Position numbers and translations under genes: made by a program
Shown: in pieces, positions 56,373 to 64,000 of the stretch
Layout of the letters: each line of letters starts with the position of its first letter
Numbering within the stretch: the stretch's first letter is position 1
Assembly: GCA_030272585.1 (NCBI GenBank)
Contig: BSYQ01000004.1
Span: 1,054,001-1,118,000 of the forward strand
Direction of reading: 5' to 3'
Source: Bryopsis sp. KO-2023
Taxonomy: Eukaryota; Chlorophyta; Ulvophyceae; Bryopsidales; Bryopsidaceae
DNA length: 64,000 bases
Notes under the pieces: model-generated
Databases searched by the model: none
What the model was told of the DNA's origin: nothing
The model's input: the letters and a program-made list of their open reading frames with translations, nothing else

Positions 56373-59300
56373 AGGTCCGGGGCGCGAGGCCACCTACCCT
56401 GGACACAAATGCGGGTGGTATCAGGGCCGAGGTTCCGGAAGATTTTGGGGAGGAGCAAGCAGAAGGAATAGATGATAGAAAAATGACCAAGAGAGTTACT
56501 TGGCCGGACAAGGCGGAAGAGCATGAAAAACGGATAGACACTAGCTCCAGCTCGCATAGTTCCAATACTGCAGCGCGAGCCGAGTCCCATGGAACAGGAC
56601 TCAGTGAAGGAGCGGATGATACTGGCCACGCACGGCCTGGGGTATCATCAGGGGAACCACCATCCACTGTACAGCTCGGCCCGCAAGGCAACCGAGGGAT
56701 GGACGGTTCAAATTTTTCTCAAGTGCCGGGGGCACTCAGTCGCGCCGACTCTGCAGTGGCCGACAATTTTTCTTACATCGCCAGGACAGGAAACACCTGT
56801 TCCAAAGGGCGGTTTACTGGCTTCGAGATAGCCATTCAAGTGGGAGACCGACCGGTGAAGGCGTATGTGGATAGCGGAAGTTGGGAAAACTACATCTCAA
56901 CGGCAACTCAAGCACGACTGGAATTAGAGGCAACCGGAGAGCACCGCACCCTGGTCATGGCGGATGGTTCCAAGGGCTCAACCCGGGGCCGAGCCGAACA
57001 TGTTCGATTTCGATCGGGCCGAGCCACTTTTGTCGCGGATTTTCATATCTTTCCCGACATGGCATACGAGATGATTTTGGGCATCCCGTGGCTTGTGGCC
57101 GAAAACCCCGATCTCTGCTTTCGGACACGGACAATCTCGGTTCAGCGAGGGAAGACAAGGATTTCTCTCCCTCTAGCTATCTCGGGCAAGCCTCGTCCCA
57201 CCGAGACTATGAGCGTGGGCGACATGGAACAGACATCCGCGGCCAAGCTTTTAAAGGATGCGCGTGCAGGACAGGGAGACGTTGTGATGGTAGTGGTTAC
57301 CGAAGCCGAGGCCGAACAAAACGATGAACATACCAAGGATGATATCAGCAAGTTAGTTCGGCCCGAGCTATCAAAAGCGATCACGCAGCTCTTAACGGAC
57401 TACAAGCGAGTATTCGCTTCTGACCTTCCTAAGGGACCACCACCGGTCAGGAACGGTCATGAATTCGAGATCGAACTGGAGGAAGGAACGAAGCCGATCT
57501 TTCGGCCTATGTACAAACTCTCTCCAGCCGAACTCGCGGAGGTCCGGAAGCAGCTCGACTACATGCTGGACCGAGAGCTGATTCGGCCCTCAAAGAGCCC
57601 GTGGGGTGCCCCCATCCTTTTCGCCAACAAGAAGGATGGAGGGCTTCGCTTTTGCATTGACTACCGGTGGATCAACCAGCGGACGGTCAAGAACCGCTAC
57701 CCACTCCCTCTCCCTGAAGAATTATTGGACCGCCTCCAGGGAGCCAAAATCTTCACTCGGCTGGACTTGCGCTCGGGGTATTGGCAGATGCCCATCCGGG
57801 CCGAAGATCAGGAGAAGACCGCTTTTCGGACCCGTTATGGGCACTACGAATACAAAGTAGTGCCCTTCGGCCTAACGAACGCACCCCCGCAGTTCATGGC
57901 GATGGTGAACGACCTCTTCCGGGATTTCCACGATAAGTTTCTGGTGGTCTTCCTGGACGACATCATCGTCTACAGTAAAACGGAGGAGGAACACGCGGAG
58001 CACCTTCGGCTCGTGCTGGACAAGCTGGCCGAGCATCAGCTCTACGCGAAGGCGTCAAAGTGTTCCATCGCCGTCAAAGAACTGGATTTCGTGGGGCATT
58101 GGATTTCGGCCGACGGCATCTCCCCTCATCGCAGCAAGACCCAAGCCATTCAAGATTGGAAGCCCCTACAGTCTGTGCCGGAAGTGCGGAGCTTTCTGGG
58201 CATGGTGTCCTACTACCGACGCTTCATCAGGGAGTTTTCACGGATTGCTGCTCCCATCCAGAAGCTCGTCAAGAAGGACCAAGCCTGGGAATGGGGTCCG
58301 GCCCAGACCGCAGCGTTTCAAGAGCTCAAGGACCGACTTACTTCGGCCCCAGTACTCTTGATCCCGGACCCGGCCAAGCCGTATGTTGTTGCCACGGATG
58401 CATCGGACTTCGCATTAGGAGCTACCTTAATGCAGGGCAGCAAGGAGGAAGGTTATCAGCCCATTGCATTTTTGAGCCGTTCCCTGAACTCAGCCGAGCA
58501 GAAGTATTCGGCCTACGAAAGGGAACTATTGGGCATCTCCTATGCTCTCGCCCAATGGCGTCACTACCTGGAAGGAGCTCCTGGTGGGACTACGGTGTAT
58601 ACGGATCACCTCCCAGCTACCCATTTTCTACAGCAACGCGTCCTTTCACGGACTCAAACGCGTTGGTTGAAGTCTGGATCGTTCCAGTCTATCAAGCCGA
58701 AGATTTTATATCTTCCGGGCCGAGCCAATTTTGTGGCCGATGCACTTTCTCGCAAGCCACAACTCCGGCTCAATGCGATTTTGGGGGCCAAAATCTCGCC
58801 CGGGGAGGCACAAGACTGGCAAGCCGCCATAAAGGAGGACCCTATTCTTCGACCAATCGTGACCCAACTTGAAGAGGGACGAGCAGTGCAGGGGTACACC
58901 CTGACCCCAGATGGACTGCTCATGTATCAAGCCAAGGACGTTGGAGCCGAGCCGAAACTCGTTGTGCCGGTTTCTAAACGCCAGGTGGTATTGCACGACC
59001 ACCACGATGTGCCGATGGCGGGACATCCAGGGAAAGCTCGGACAGCCGAGCTTGTGAGCCGAAGACATTGGTGGAGAGGCTGGCGCCGAGCCGTGAACCA
59101 CTATGTCGAATCGTGCCCCACTTGCCAAATGATGAAGACCGAGAATTCCAAGCAGAAAGGGTTGCTACACCCTCTGCCAGTTCCGGCCTACAAGTGGGAG
59201 CAGCTGACGACCGACCTCGTTACTGACTTACCGAAGTCTAACGGGTACACGGCCGTGGCTGTCTTTGTGGATCGGCTCACGAAGATGTGCAAGTTCGTTC

Positions 59301-60263
59301 CGTGCACCAAGGAGGTGTCGGCGAAGGGATACGCCGAACTCTTTCTCTCCAAGGTATTCCCAACCTCAGGGATACCAGAAGTCATAGTCTCCGATCGAGA
59401 CCCAAGATTTACGAGCCAGTTCTACAAGGAGTTGTTTCGGCTCGTGGGTACCGATCTAAGGATGTCGACCGCTCACCATCCGCAATCTGATGGACAGAGC
59501 GAGGTAACAATCCGAACACTGGAGAACTTCCTTCGGCCCTACATTGAAGCAAGGCCGGAGACATGGAGCGACTACCTCAGCACGGCCGAATTTGCTGCAA
59601 ACAATTCGGTCAACGCCAGCACCAAATACACCCCTTTCTACCTGATGTATGGGCAACACCCCAAGAGGCCTGGAGGCCGACCGGCCGAGTACCAACGTGG
59701 AGGCGGCCGAGGCCATGGTGAGCCGAATGAACCGAGACCTGGAGGAGGCCAAAGCAAACTACGCTTCGGCCCAGGAGACCATGTGTGAGAGCGCCAACAA
59801 AAAGAGGCGACATGTGGAATTCGCAGTGGGACAGGAGGTTTGCCTCCGAAGTGCCCACCTCCCTCTGGCCGTAACCAAGCACATTCCGGCCAAGGTCAGG
59901 CGACGGTTCATCGGGCCGTTCAAGGTTGAGGCCGTAATATCACCAGTGGCCTATAGGCTCGACCTCCCACCAGGCTGGAGGCTTCACCCTACATTCCACG
60001 TCTCCAAGCTCAAGGAATACAAGCGGTCCGAGGAGTTCGTGCGGGATGCACCTCCCGGCCCGGCTCTTATCGATGAGCTGGATGGAGAAGAGGAATACGA
60101 AGTGGAGGCTATTGTCAGGGAGAAAGGAAAGGGAAGAGGAAAACGTTATTTGGTTTGCTGGAAAGGATACCAACCCCATGAGGCAACATGGGAGCCGAAG
60201 GAGAGTCTGACACATTGTTCAGATCTGCTGGCCGAGTTCGTTGCACGAACGGGCCGAGCATGA
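56297..60263 (+). CDS. pol region of element III
   Basis: Domains in order: an aspartic protease (Y-V-D-S-G-S near 56865; I-L-G-I-P-W near 57075), reverse transcriptase (RLDLRSGYWQ; the catalytic FLDDI near 57950), RNase H (ATDASDFALG near 58395; YSAYERELLG) and an integrase zinc finger (H-P-G-K-A-R, C-P-T-C). The integrase core follows with its D, D and E (TTDLVTDLP, SDRDPRF and E-V-T-I-R-T-L-E-N-F), then an integrase tail (P-F-K-V-E-A-V-I-S-P-V-A-Y-R-L-D-L-P) and a chromodomain (Y-E-V-E-A-I-V-R-E-K, Y-L-V-C-W-K-G-Y, T-W-E-P-K-E-S-L) at about 60070-60240. Chromodomains steer integration towards marked heterochromatin. The region is not in one frame throughout and looks broken about once. Confidence 0.9.
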
Positions 60264-60584
60264 CTGGAGGAAGCTTCTGATGCAACTGACGAGGGTGATG
60301 GGGGAGTTGGAAGTCATGATGACGAACTGATGAGGTCAACCTCGGCCGGAATGGGACGGTACCTCAAACGAGGCGGTACCTCGGAAGTTCGGAGGGAATT
60401 CCCATCCCTCGTCACATCAGAGTGTACCTTTCAGTTGCGCACTGTGTCTGACCGGTACCTCATCGGCGAATTTAAGGAGAAGTAACGAAGGCGCTACAGA
60501 AAGCCTTTGTTTGATTGAGTCAGAGAAAAAAAAAGGAGAGAGAGCCCACACGGCCGAACACAGAAAAGAAAGGAAAGAGGAGCC

Positions 60585-61393
60585 ATGGATCTGACAGCGG
60601 CCAACTTGGAGCGTTTTCTGCAGGACGCGCGACAGTCCACTGAGCAGAAGAACAAGCTCGAGGCCGAACTTGCCGAATGGCAAAATAGGGCCAACGAGGC
60701 GGAGAAGCGGGCAAAAGCCGCTGAGGAGAAAGTGGCTCAGTTGGAGGAACAGCTGAAAACGCAGCGCTTGGATGCGTTTCGACAAGCAGCAGTATGGGGG
60801 CAGGAAAGGGAAAGGCTGGCGAAAACAGCCATGACCGAGGCTATCGACACCCTGAACCGTGGACTGCAGCGTATGGAAATGGACCAACCTCTGGCCGAGG
60901 AAAAAGAAAAGGAAAAAGAGCACGTGGAAACCGAAACGGTGGAAGACTCGGTACAAGAAGAAGTCGCTGCGGAAAGGCCACCAGAGGGACCATCGTCAAC
61001 CCCACTGAAGGTGGTGGTCCCGCGACGAAAAAGGTCGAGGAAGCTCAAAGGCCGAGGGGTGGGGAGGTTCATCCTGGACGAGGCCATGGAGGTGGACCAG
61101 GCTGAGGCCGAGGGGGAAGACGAGCAGCAGCTCTGGGATTACACGGAAGATCCCTACGCAGATTTGGAGGACGCCCTTCCCCCGAGGCCGAAGCCTGGTC
61201 CCGTCCTGCTCTCAGGGAGTGAGGATGACCCCATCTCGGAGGAGCCTCCGAAAGCGTCGTCCCTACCTCCACCACCACCTCCAGCGACCGTTCCGACCAC
61301 CTTCACATGCGCAGCTTGCGCATATCCGAGGGAAGCTCCCCGTCCAGGATTGGATCGCGTGCTCTGCGAAAAAGGGCATCTTTTGTGCAAGAA
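60585..61393 (+). CDS. 3' ORF of element III: coiled coil plus Cys/His cluster
   Basis: About 270 residues lie where some retroelements carry an envelope or accessory gene. It has no signal peptide or membrane helix, so it is not an envelope. Residues about 5-110 form a coiled coil (E-Q-K-N-K-L-E-A-E-L-A-E-W); a basic P-R-R-K-R-S-R-K-L-K patch (about 146-155) could be a nuclear signal. Acidic and Pro-rich segments follow, then a metal-binding-like cluster CAAC, with C-E-K-G-H-L-L-C about 16 residues on (about 245-272). Element IV interrupts it just after that cluster. I do not recognise a family. Confidence 0.6.
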
Positions 61394-61964
61394 TGAAACG
61401 GCTGACTTAGTAGGCGAAGATCTAGGCGGAAAACAGAGGTTACAGTCTGAGAGTTCCAGGTAGTCGCGGACTGACTGGAATGGGGTAGTTACGTGATGCT
61501 CAACGAGAGGCTGAAACGTAGTGAAAAGAGTTCGAACCAGGTTCAGTATATTCAGTGTCAGATCTCAGATGGCTGAGAGTTTGGGTAGAGAGTCGGGAGT
61601 CAGACTGGAAGGAGCTTCAGTCTGGGTCCTTAGTCTAGAGGTTATCAAGGGTTATAAAGGGTTAGTCGGAGCTCTGGCTAGAAGGGCTGAGCTGAGAAAT
61701 GATAGAGACGTTTTGAGGAGAGCTAGATGATAGCTAGTATTTGTAAGGTTAGGAGATGGGCTGGGAGTTCTCTAGAAGCTCTGGGCTGAGAGTATAAAAG
61801 GCTGGGGATCGTTGTAAAGAACAAGCTTGTTGAAATAAGATTCAGTTGTATACTCTCGTGTCTCAGACCTTTCTTACAGAACTTCTGGTCGTCTCCCAAC
61901 GTGTGTGAAGAACGGGTTAAGTGGCGGCCGGAAGTATTCAGCCTCAGGAAACAAATCCGTTTCA
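61394..61964 (+). repeat. 5' LTR of element IV (571 bases)
   Basis: The ends TGAAACGG and CCGTTTCA are perfect 8-base inverted copies. A GTATAAAAGG promoter box lies at about 61792-61801. The inner end is fixed by the primer-binding site that follows. Confidence 0.75.
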
Positions 61965-61965
61965 C

Positions 61966-61977
61966 TGGTTTCGGAGC
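61966..61977 (+). other. primer-binding site of element IV
   Basis: TGGTTTCGGAGC follows the LTR after one base. It is identical to the sites in elements II and III although gag belongs to another family. Confidence 0.65.
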
Positions 61978-61985
61978 GAGTTTCT

Positions 61986-62216
61986 ATGCCTATAATCAGA
62001 GAAGAAGAATACTGGTTTGGCGAAGAAGGAGATCCTAGGTTACTGCTTGTAGACCTCTGGCTGGAAGAGAACCCGTTGGAAGTTCTGCACATAGGCGAAG
62101 ATAATAGTGATACTGAAAGCACAGGATCAAGCGAATCGAGAACTGAGACGGAGGCGACAGTTGATCTTCCGCTTACCCCTGAAACCCCAACTCAGGAGGA
62201 ACCCCAACATCAGTGA
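61986..62216 (+). CDS. first pre-gag ORF of element IV
   Basis: A 76-residue acidic ORF starts nine bases after the primer-binding site. It contains E-E-Y-W-F-G-E-E-G-D and the motif SDTESTGS, which matches DDTESVGS and DDAESTAS in the pre-gag ORFs of III and II. No named domain was recognised. Confidence 0.55.
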   Translation: MPIIREEEYWFGEEGDPRLLLVDLWLEENPLEVLHIGEDNSDTESTGSSESRTETEATVDLPLTPETPTQEEPQHQ

Positions 62217-62227
62217 GTTCGTTGTCT

Positions 62228-62527
62228 ATGGACCCTTGGCTGGCTCACCTTCTCGATCTTTATTACAGAGTAGAGTGGCAGTATCCCGGCGAGGAACTGG
62301 ACTTACCAGTAGTGCGGAGGGAAGCTAGGAGGAACGAGGTCCAGCTAAACTACGAAGAACTCGACCTACTCTGCTTCCTGAAAGAGCTGGAAGAACAGGC
62401 TGACAAGGAGAATCAGCCAACCCCAACTACCGAGTCACCTCTCGACTTTCCCACTACATCAAGGTTTTACCGCTACGACGAGGAGGAACGGAACTCCTTG
62501 GCCCTGACATCGCTTTTTCACCAATGA
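62228..62527 (+). CDS. second pre-gag ORF of element IV
   Basis: This 99-residue ORF begins M-D-P-W-L-A-H-L-L-D-L-Y-Y-R-V-E-W. The middle is acidic and Leu-rich (Y-E-E-L-D-L-L-C-F-L-K-E-L-E-E-Q). Its stop overlaps the start of the next ORF as ATGA, a layout that favours termination-reinitiation. The family is unknown. Confidence 0.5.
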   Translation: MDPWLAHLLDLYYRVEWQYPGEELDLPVVRREARRNEVQLNYEELDLLCFLKELEEQADKENQPTPTTESPLDFPTTSRFYRYDEEERNSLALTSLFHQ

Positions 62528-62883
62528 AAGAGGAGAGGATCCACGAACTAAACGACACCTACCAAGTAAAGTGGACGCTCGCGCAGCCAGGAGTACATAA
62601 CGTACGGGGGCACGAGCAAGAGCCGGTTGTGAACTCAGAGGGTCTGGAAATCCCAACTATCAGACCTCTGGGTTTGTTTGGCGACAAGTTTCTGCAGCTG
62701 ACCCAAGAGGAGCGGCAGATCGTGAGGACGTGCACCGGAGATCCAGAGAGGAAGAGGGTTCCAGACACCCTCGTAAATCAGGAAGGAGAGTCAGTGGAGC
62801 TCCTTGATCGGAAAAGGCAGTCGAAGAAAGTTAGGGTATCCGAATTTACCTATCCGCGGAATACCCTAACCGAGGATTTTTGA
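62524..62883 (+). CDS. third pre-gag ORF of element IV
   Basis: This 119-residue ORF follows an ATGA overlap with the previous one and ends eight bases before the gag start. It contains Y-Q-V-K-W-T-L-A-Q-P-G-V-H-N-V-R-G and a basic tail (D-R-K-R-Q-S-K-K-V-R-V). No domain was recognised. Its place directly before gag may mean it is made as a leader protein. Confidence 0.5.
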   Translation: MKEERIHELNDTYQVKWTLAQPGVHNVRGHEQEPVVNSEGLEIPTIRPLGLFGDKFLQLTQEERQIVRTCTGDPERKRVPDTLVNQEGESVELLDRKRQSKKVRVSEFTYPRNTLTEDF

Positions 62884-62890
62884 GGCTGAG

Positions 62891-63883
62891 ATGGAGCAAC
62901 AGGTGGCTGAGTTGAGGGCGGCGTATGAGGAGGTAATGGGAAGGTTGAACCGAGTGCAAGGCGTGGTCGAAGAAGTACCGGGAATGCTGAGCACGGCGGT
63001 GAATGAGGCTGTGGGAAGCTCCATTTTGGAGCAACTAACCGACAAAGTGGGAACAGCAATCGGGGCGGCAACTGCAGCACAGGCTGGAACGGCGGCTGGA
63101 AGTGGTGGTCGAGGTAATGACCTGAGAAGTAAGCCAGCCCGACCTGATCTGTGGGGAGGCAGGCAGAATGACCCTCCTATCCAGGATTGGTTGTTCAGCC
63201 TCCGAGTGCATTTTGACGCCACCCACGTCGAAGATGGAGTCTCGAAACTCCGCCTGGCAGGATCTCTACTGAGAGGGCCAGCCGCGACATGGTGGAGGAC
63301 AAGAGTGGAGGAGTCGGAGACTGATGGAGGCCGACCTTTGCCGACGTATGAGGACTTCTGTGAGGAGCTGAAAAACCAGTTCGGGGAACCACATTTTTTG
63401 CGCCGCACACGGACAGAATGGGCGAATTTACGCCAAGGCGGAATGTCTGTGCGGGAATACACGCATCGTTTTAGACAGCTGATGCTGTATATTTCCGACG
63501 CATCAGAGGGCGAGAAAATACACAGGTTCGTCGATGGTTTGCGAGGGAGGGTTGGCATCGAGACCGACCTCCAAAACCCCAAGACCTTGGATGAAGCTAT
63601 TCGAGTGGCGGAAAGGTGGGGAGGAGCTCAATCCGGGAGTTCGATCTTGAATCGAGATCGAGGCGGCGGCGGCAACAGCGGCGGCGGAAATCGCAGATCA
63701 GATCACATGGAATTGGACTACGTCGGAAGAAGGCGACAACAGAGACAGCAGAAACAGCGAGGTGATAAAGAGAGAGAAAGAAATAAGCCAGTCTGGAAGA
63801 AAGAAAAAGCAGACGGAGAGGTGAAGTGTTACAAGTGTGGGCGTCGAGGGCATTACGCTCGAGACTGCCCCTCGCGAAAATGA
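62891..63883 (+). CDS. gag of element IV
   Basis: This is a 330-residue capsid protein. A helical N-terminal part (about 1-75) leads to a Ty3-type gag domain (I-Q-D-W-L-F-S-L-R-V-H-F; G-P-A-A-T-W-W-R-T-R; F-C-E-E-L-K-N-Q-F-G; M-S-V-R-E-Y-T-H-R-F-R-Q-L; about 95-245). A Gly/Asn-rich and basic tract follows, with one zinc knuckle CYKCGRRGHYARDC near the C-terminus. It appears whole. Confidence 0.9.
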   Translation: MEQQVAELRAAYEEVMGRLNRVQGVVEEVPGMLSTAVNEAVGSSILEQLTDKVGTAIGAATAAQAGTAAGSGGRGNDLRSKPARPDLWGGRQNDPPIQDWLFSLRVHFDATHVEDGVSKLRLAGSLLRGPAATWWRTRVEESETDGGRPLPTYEDFCEELKNQFGEPHFLRRTRTEWANLRQGGMSVREYTHRFRQLMLYISDASEGEKIHRFVDGLRGRVGIETDLQNPKTLDEAIRVAERWGGAQSGSSILNRDRGGGGNSGGGNRRSDHMELDYVGRRRQQRQQKQRGDKERERNKPVWKKEKADGEVKCYKCGRRGHYARDCPSRK

Positions 63884-63990
63884 GTATGTTAGGTAAACTC
63901 GCAGGATGTGAAGTTAAGGGGAAGCCTGCGAGTTCGAGGAATTTTAGGAATTCGAGGGATTTTTCGTTGGAAGAAACGTCCAAGGAACCG
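63884..63990 (+). other. start of the pol region of element IV, cut by the window edge
   Basis: Element sequence continues after the gag stop, but too little is present to identify the protease. Confidence 0.4.
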
Positions 63991-64000
63991 ACTAGACCTG

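Larger units (their letters stand above)
53256..61393 (+). mobile_element. Ty3/gypsy chromodomain retrotransposon III
   Basis: Order: 388-base 5' LTR, primer-binding site, pre-gag ORF, gag, pol (protease, reverse transcriptase, RNase H, integrase, chromodomain), a gap with an A/G-rich tract near 60520-60545, then a 3' ORF. Element IV inserted into that 3' ORF at 61394, so the remaining 3' end should lie beyond the window. The coding part looks nearly whole, with about one break apart from the gag/pol overlap. The chromodomain puts it among the chromoviruses. It looks younger than element I because most frames are still open. Confidence 0.9.
61394..63990 (+). mobile_element. Ty3/gypsy-type LTR retrotransposon IV, 5' part
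   Basis: Order: 571-base LTR, primer-binding site, three small ORFs, gag with a zinc knuckle, then the start of a pol region cut by the window edge. All visible frames look open. The gag is unlike that of II and III (no long coiled coil; standard C-x2-C-x4-H-x4-C knuckle), so this is another family. It inserted into the 3' ORF of element III and is therefore the younger of the two. Confidence 0.85.

Overview
The window is eukaryotic nuclear DNA, most likely from a streptophyte (a charophyte-grade alga or a seedless land plant). Three observations point there: a plant-type leucine-rich-repeat N-terminal cap (D-W-x5-P-C-x-W-x-G-V-x-C), an armadillo/U-box ubiquitin ligase, and remnants of the flagellar gene CFAP52, which imply an ancestor with motile flagellated cells. 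A Chara-like genome would fit, but the species cannot be proved from the window. Host genes are short exons joined by GT-AG introns (many of 70-100 bases) and nearly all lie on the minus strand. In most models below, the phases of successive exons close.

Layout. 1-6813: two nested Ty3/gypsy retroelements; element I (plus) sits inside the gag of element II (minus). 7.8-9.8 kb: an intact gene for a secreted Ala-rich, Cys-containing protein of unknown family, with a non-autonomous hAT element beside one 3' splice site. 12.1-13.5 kb: a membrane-anchored coiled-coil/acidic gene. 15.1-15.4 kb: an ankyrin exon. 17.1-22.2 kb: an intact seven-exon gene for a roughly 1200-residue armadillo-repeat protein with a C-terminal U-box. 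22.9-23.9 kb: a second hAT element and a solo LTR with a perfect 5-base target duplication.

24-35.75 kb and 39-48.5 kb are two copies (A and B) of a segmental duplication. Each holds a decayed ARM/U-box copy interrupted by a CFAP52 pseudogene, followed by a well-preserved membrane-anchored ubiquitin-specific protease (USP) gene. Only the last LRR exon was carried into copy A. Between the copies is a two-exon gene for a secreted Cys-rich peptide with a poly-glycine tail. Right of copy B are the LRR gene (48.2-49.5 kb) and a secreted MACPF/perforin-like gene (50.1-53.0 kb).

53.3-64 kb: a nearly whole chromodomain-bearing Ty3/gypsy element III, which has an ORF before gag and another after pol. 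Element IV, a different Ty3/gypsy family with a cascade of small ORFs before gag, has inserted into the 3' ORF of III. All five LTRs in the window have unusually long inverted termini (8-12 bases). Three elements share the same primer-binding site, and the pre-gag ORFs of three elements share an acidic D-x-E-S-x-x-S motif. Ubiquitin is a recurring host theme (a U-box ligase and two USPs), but nothing in the sequence shows these genes act together.
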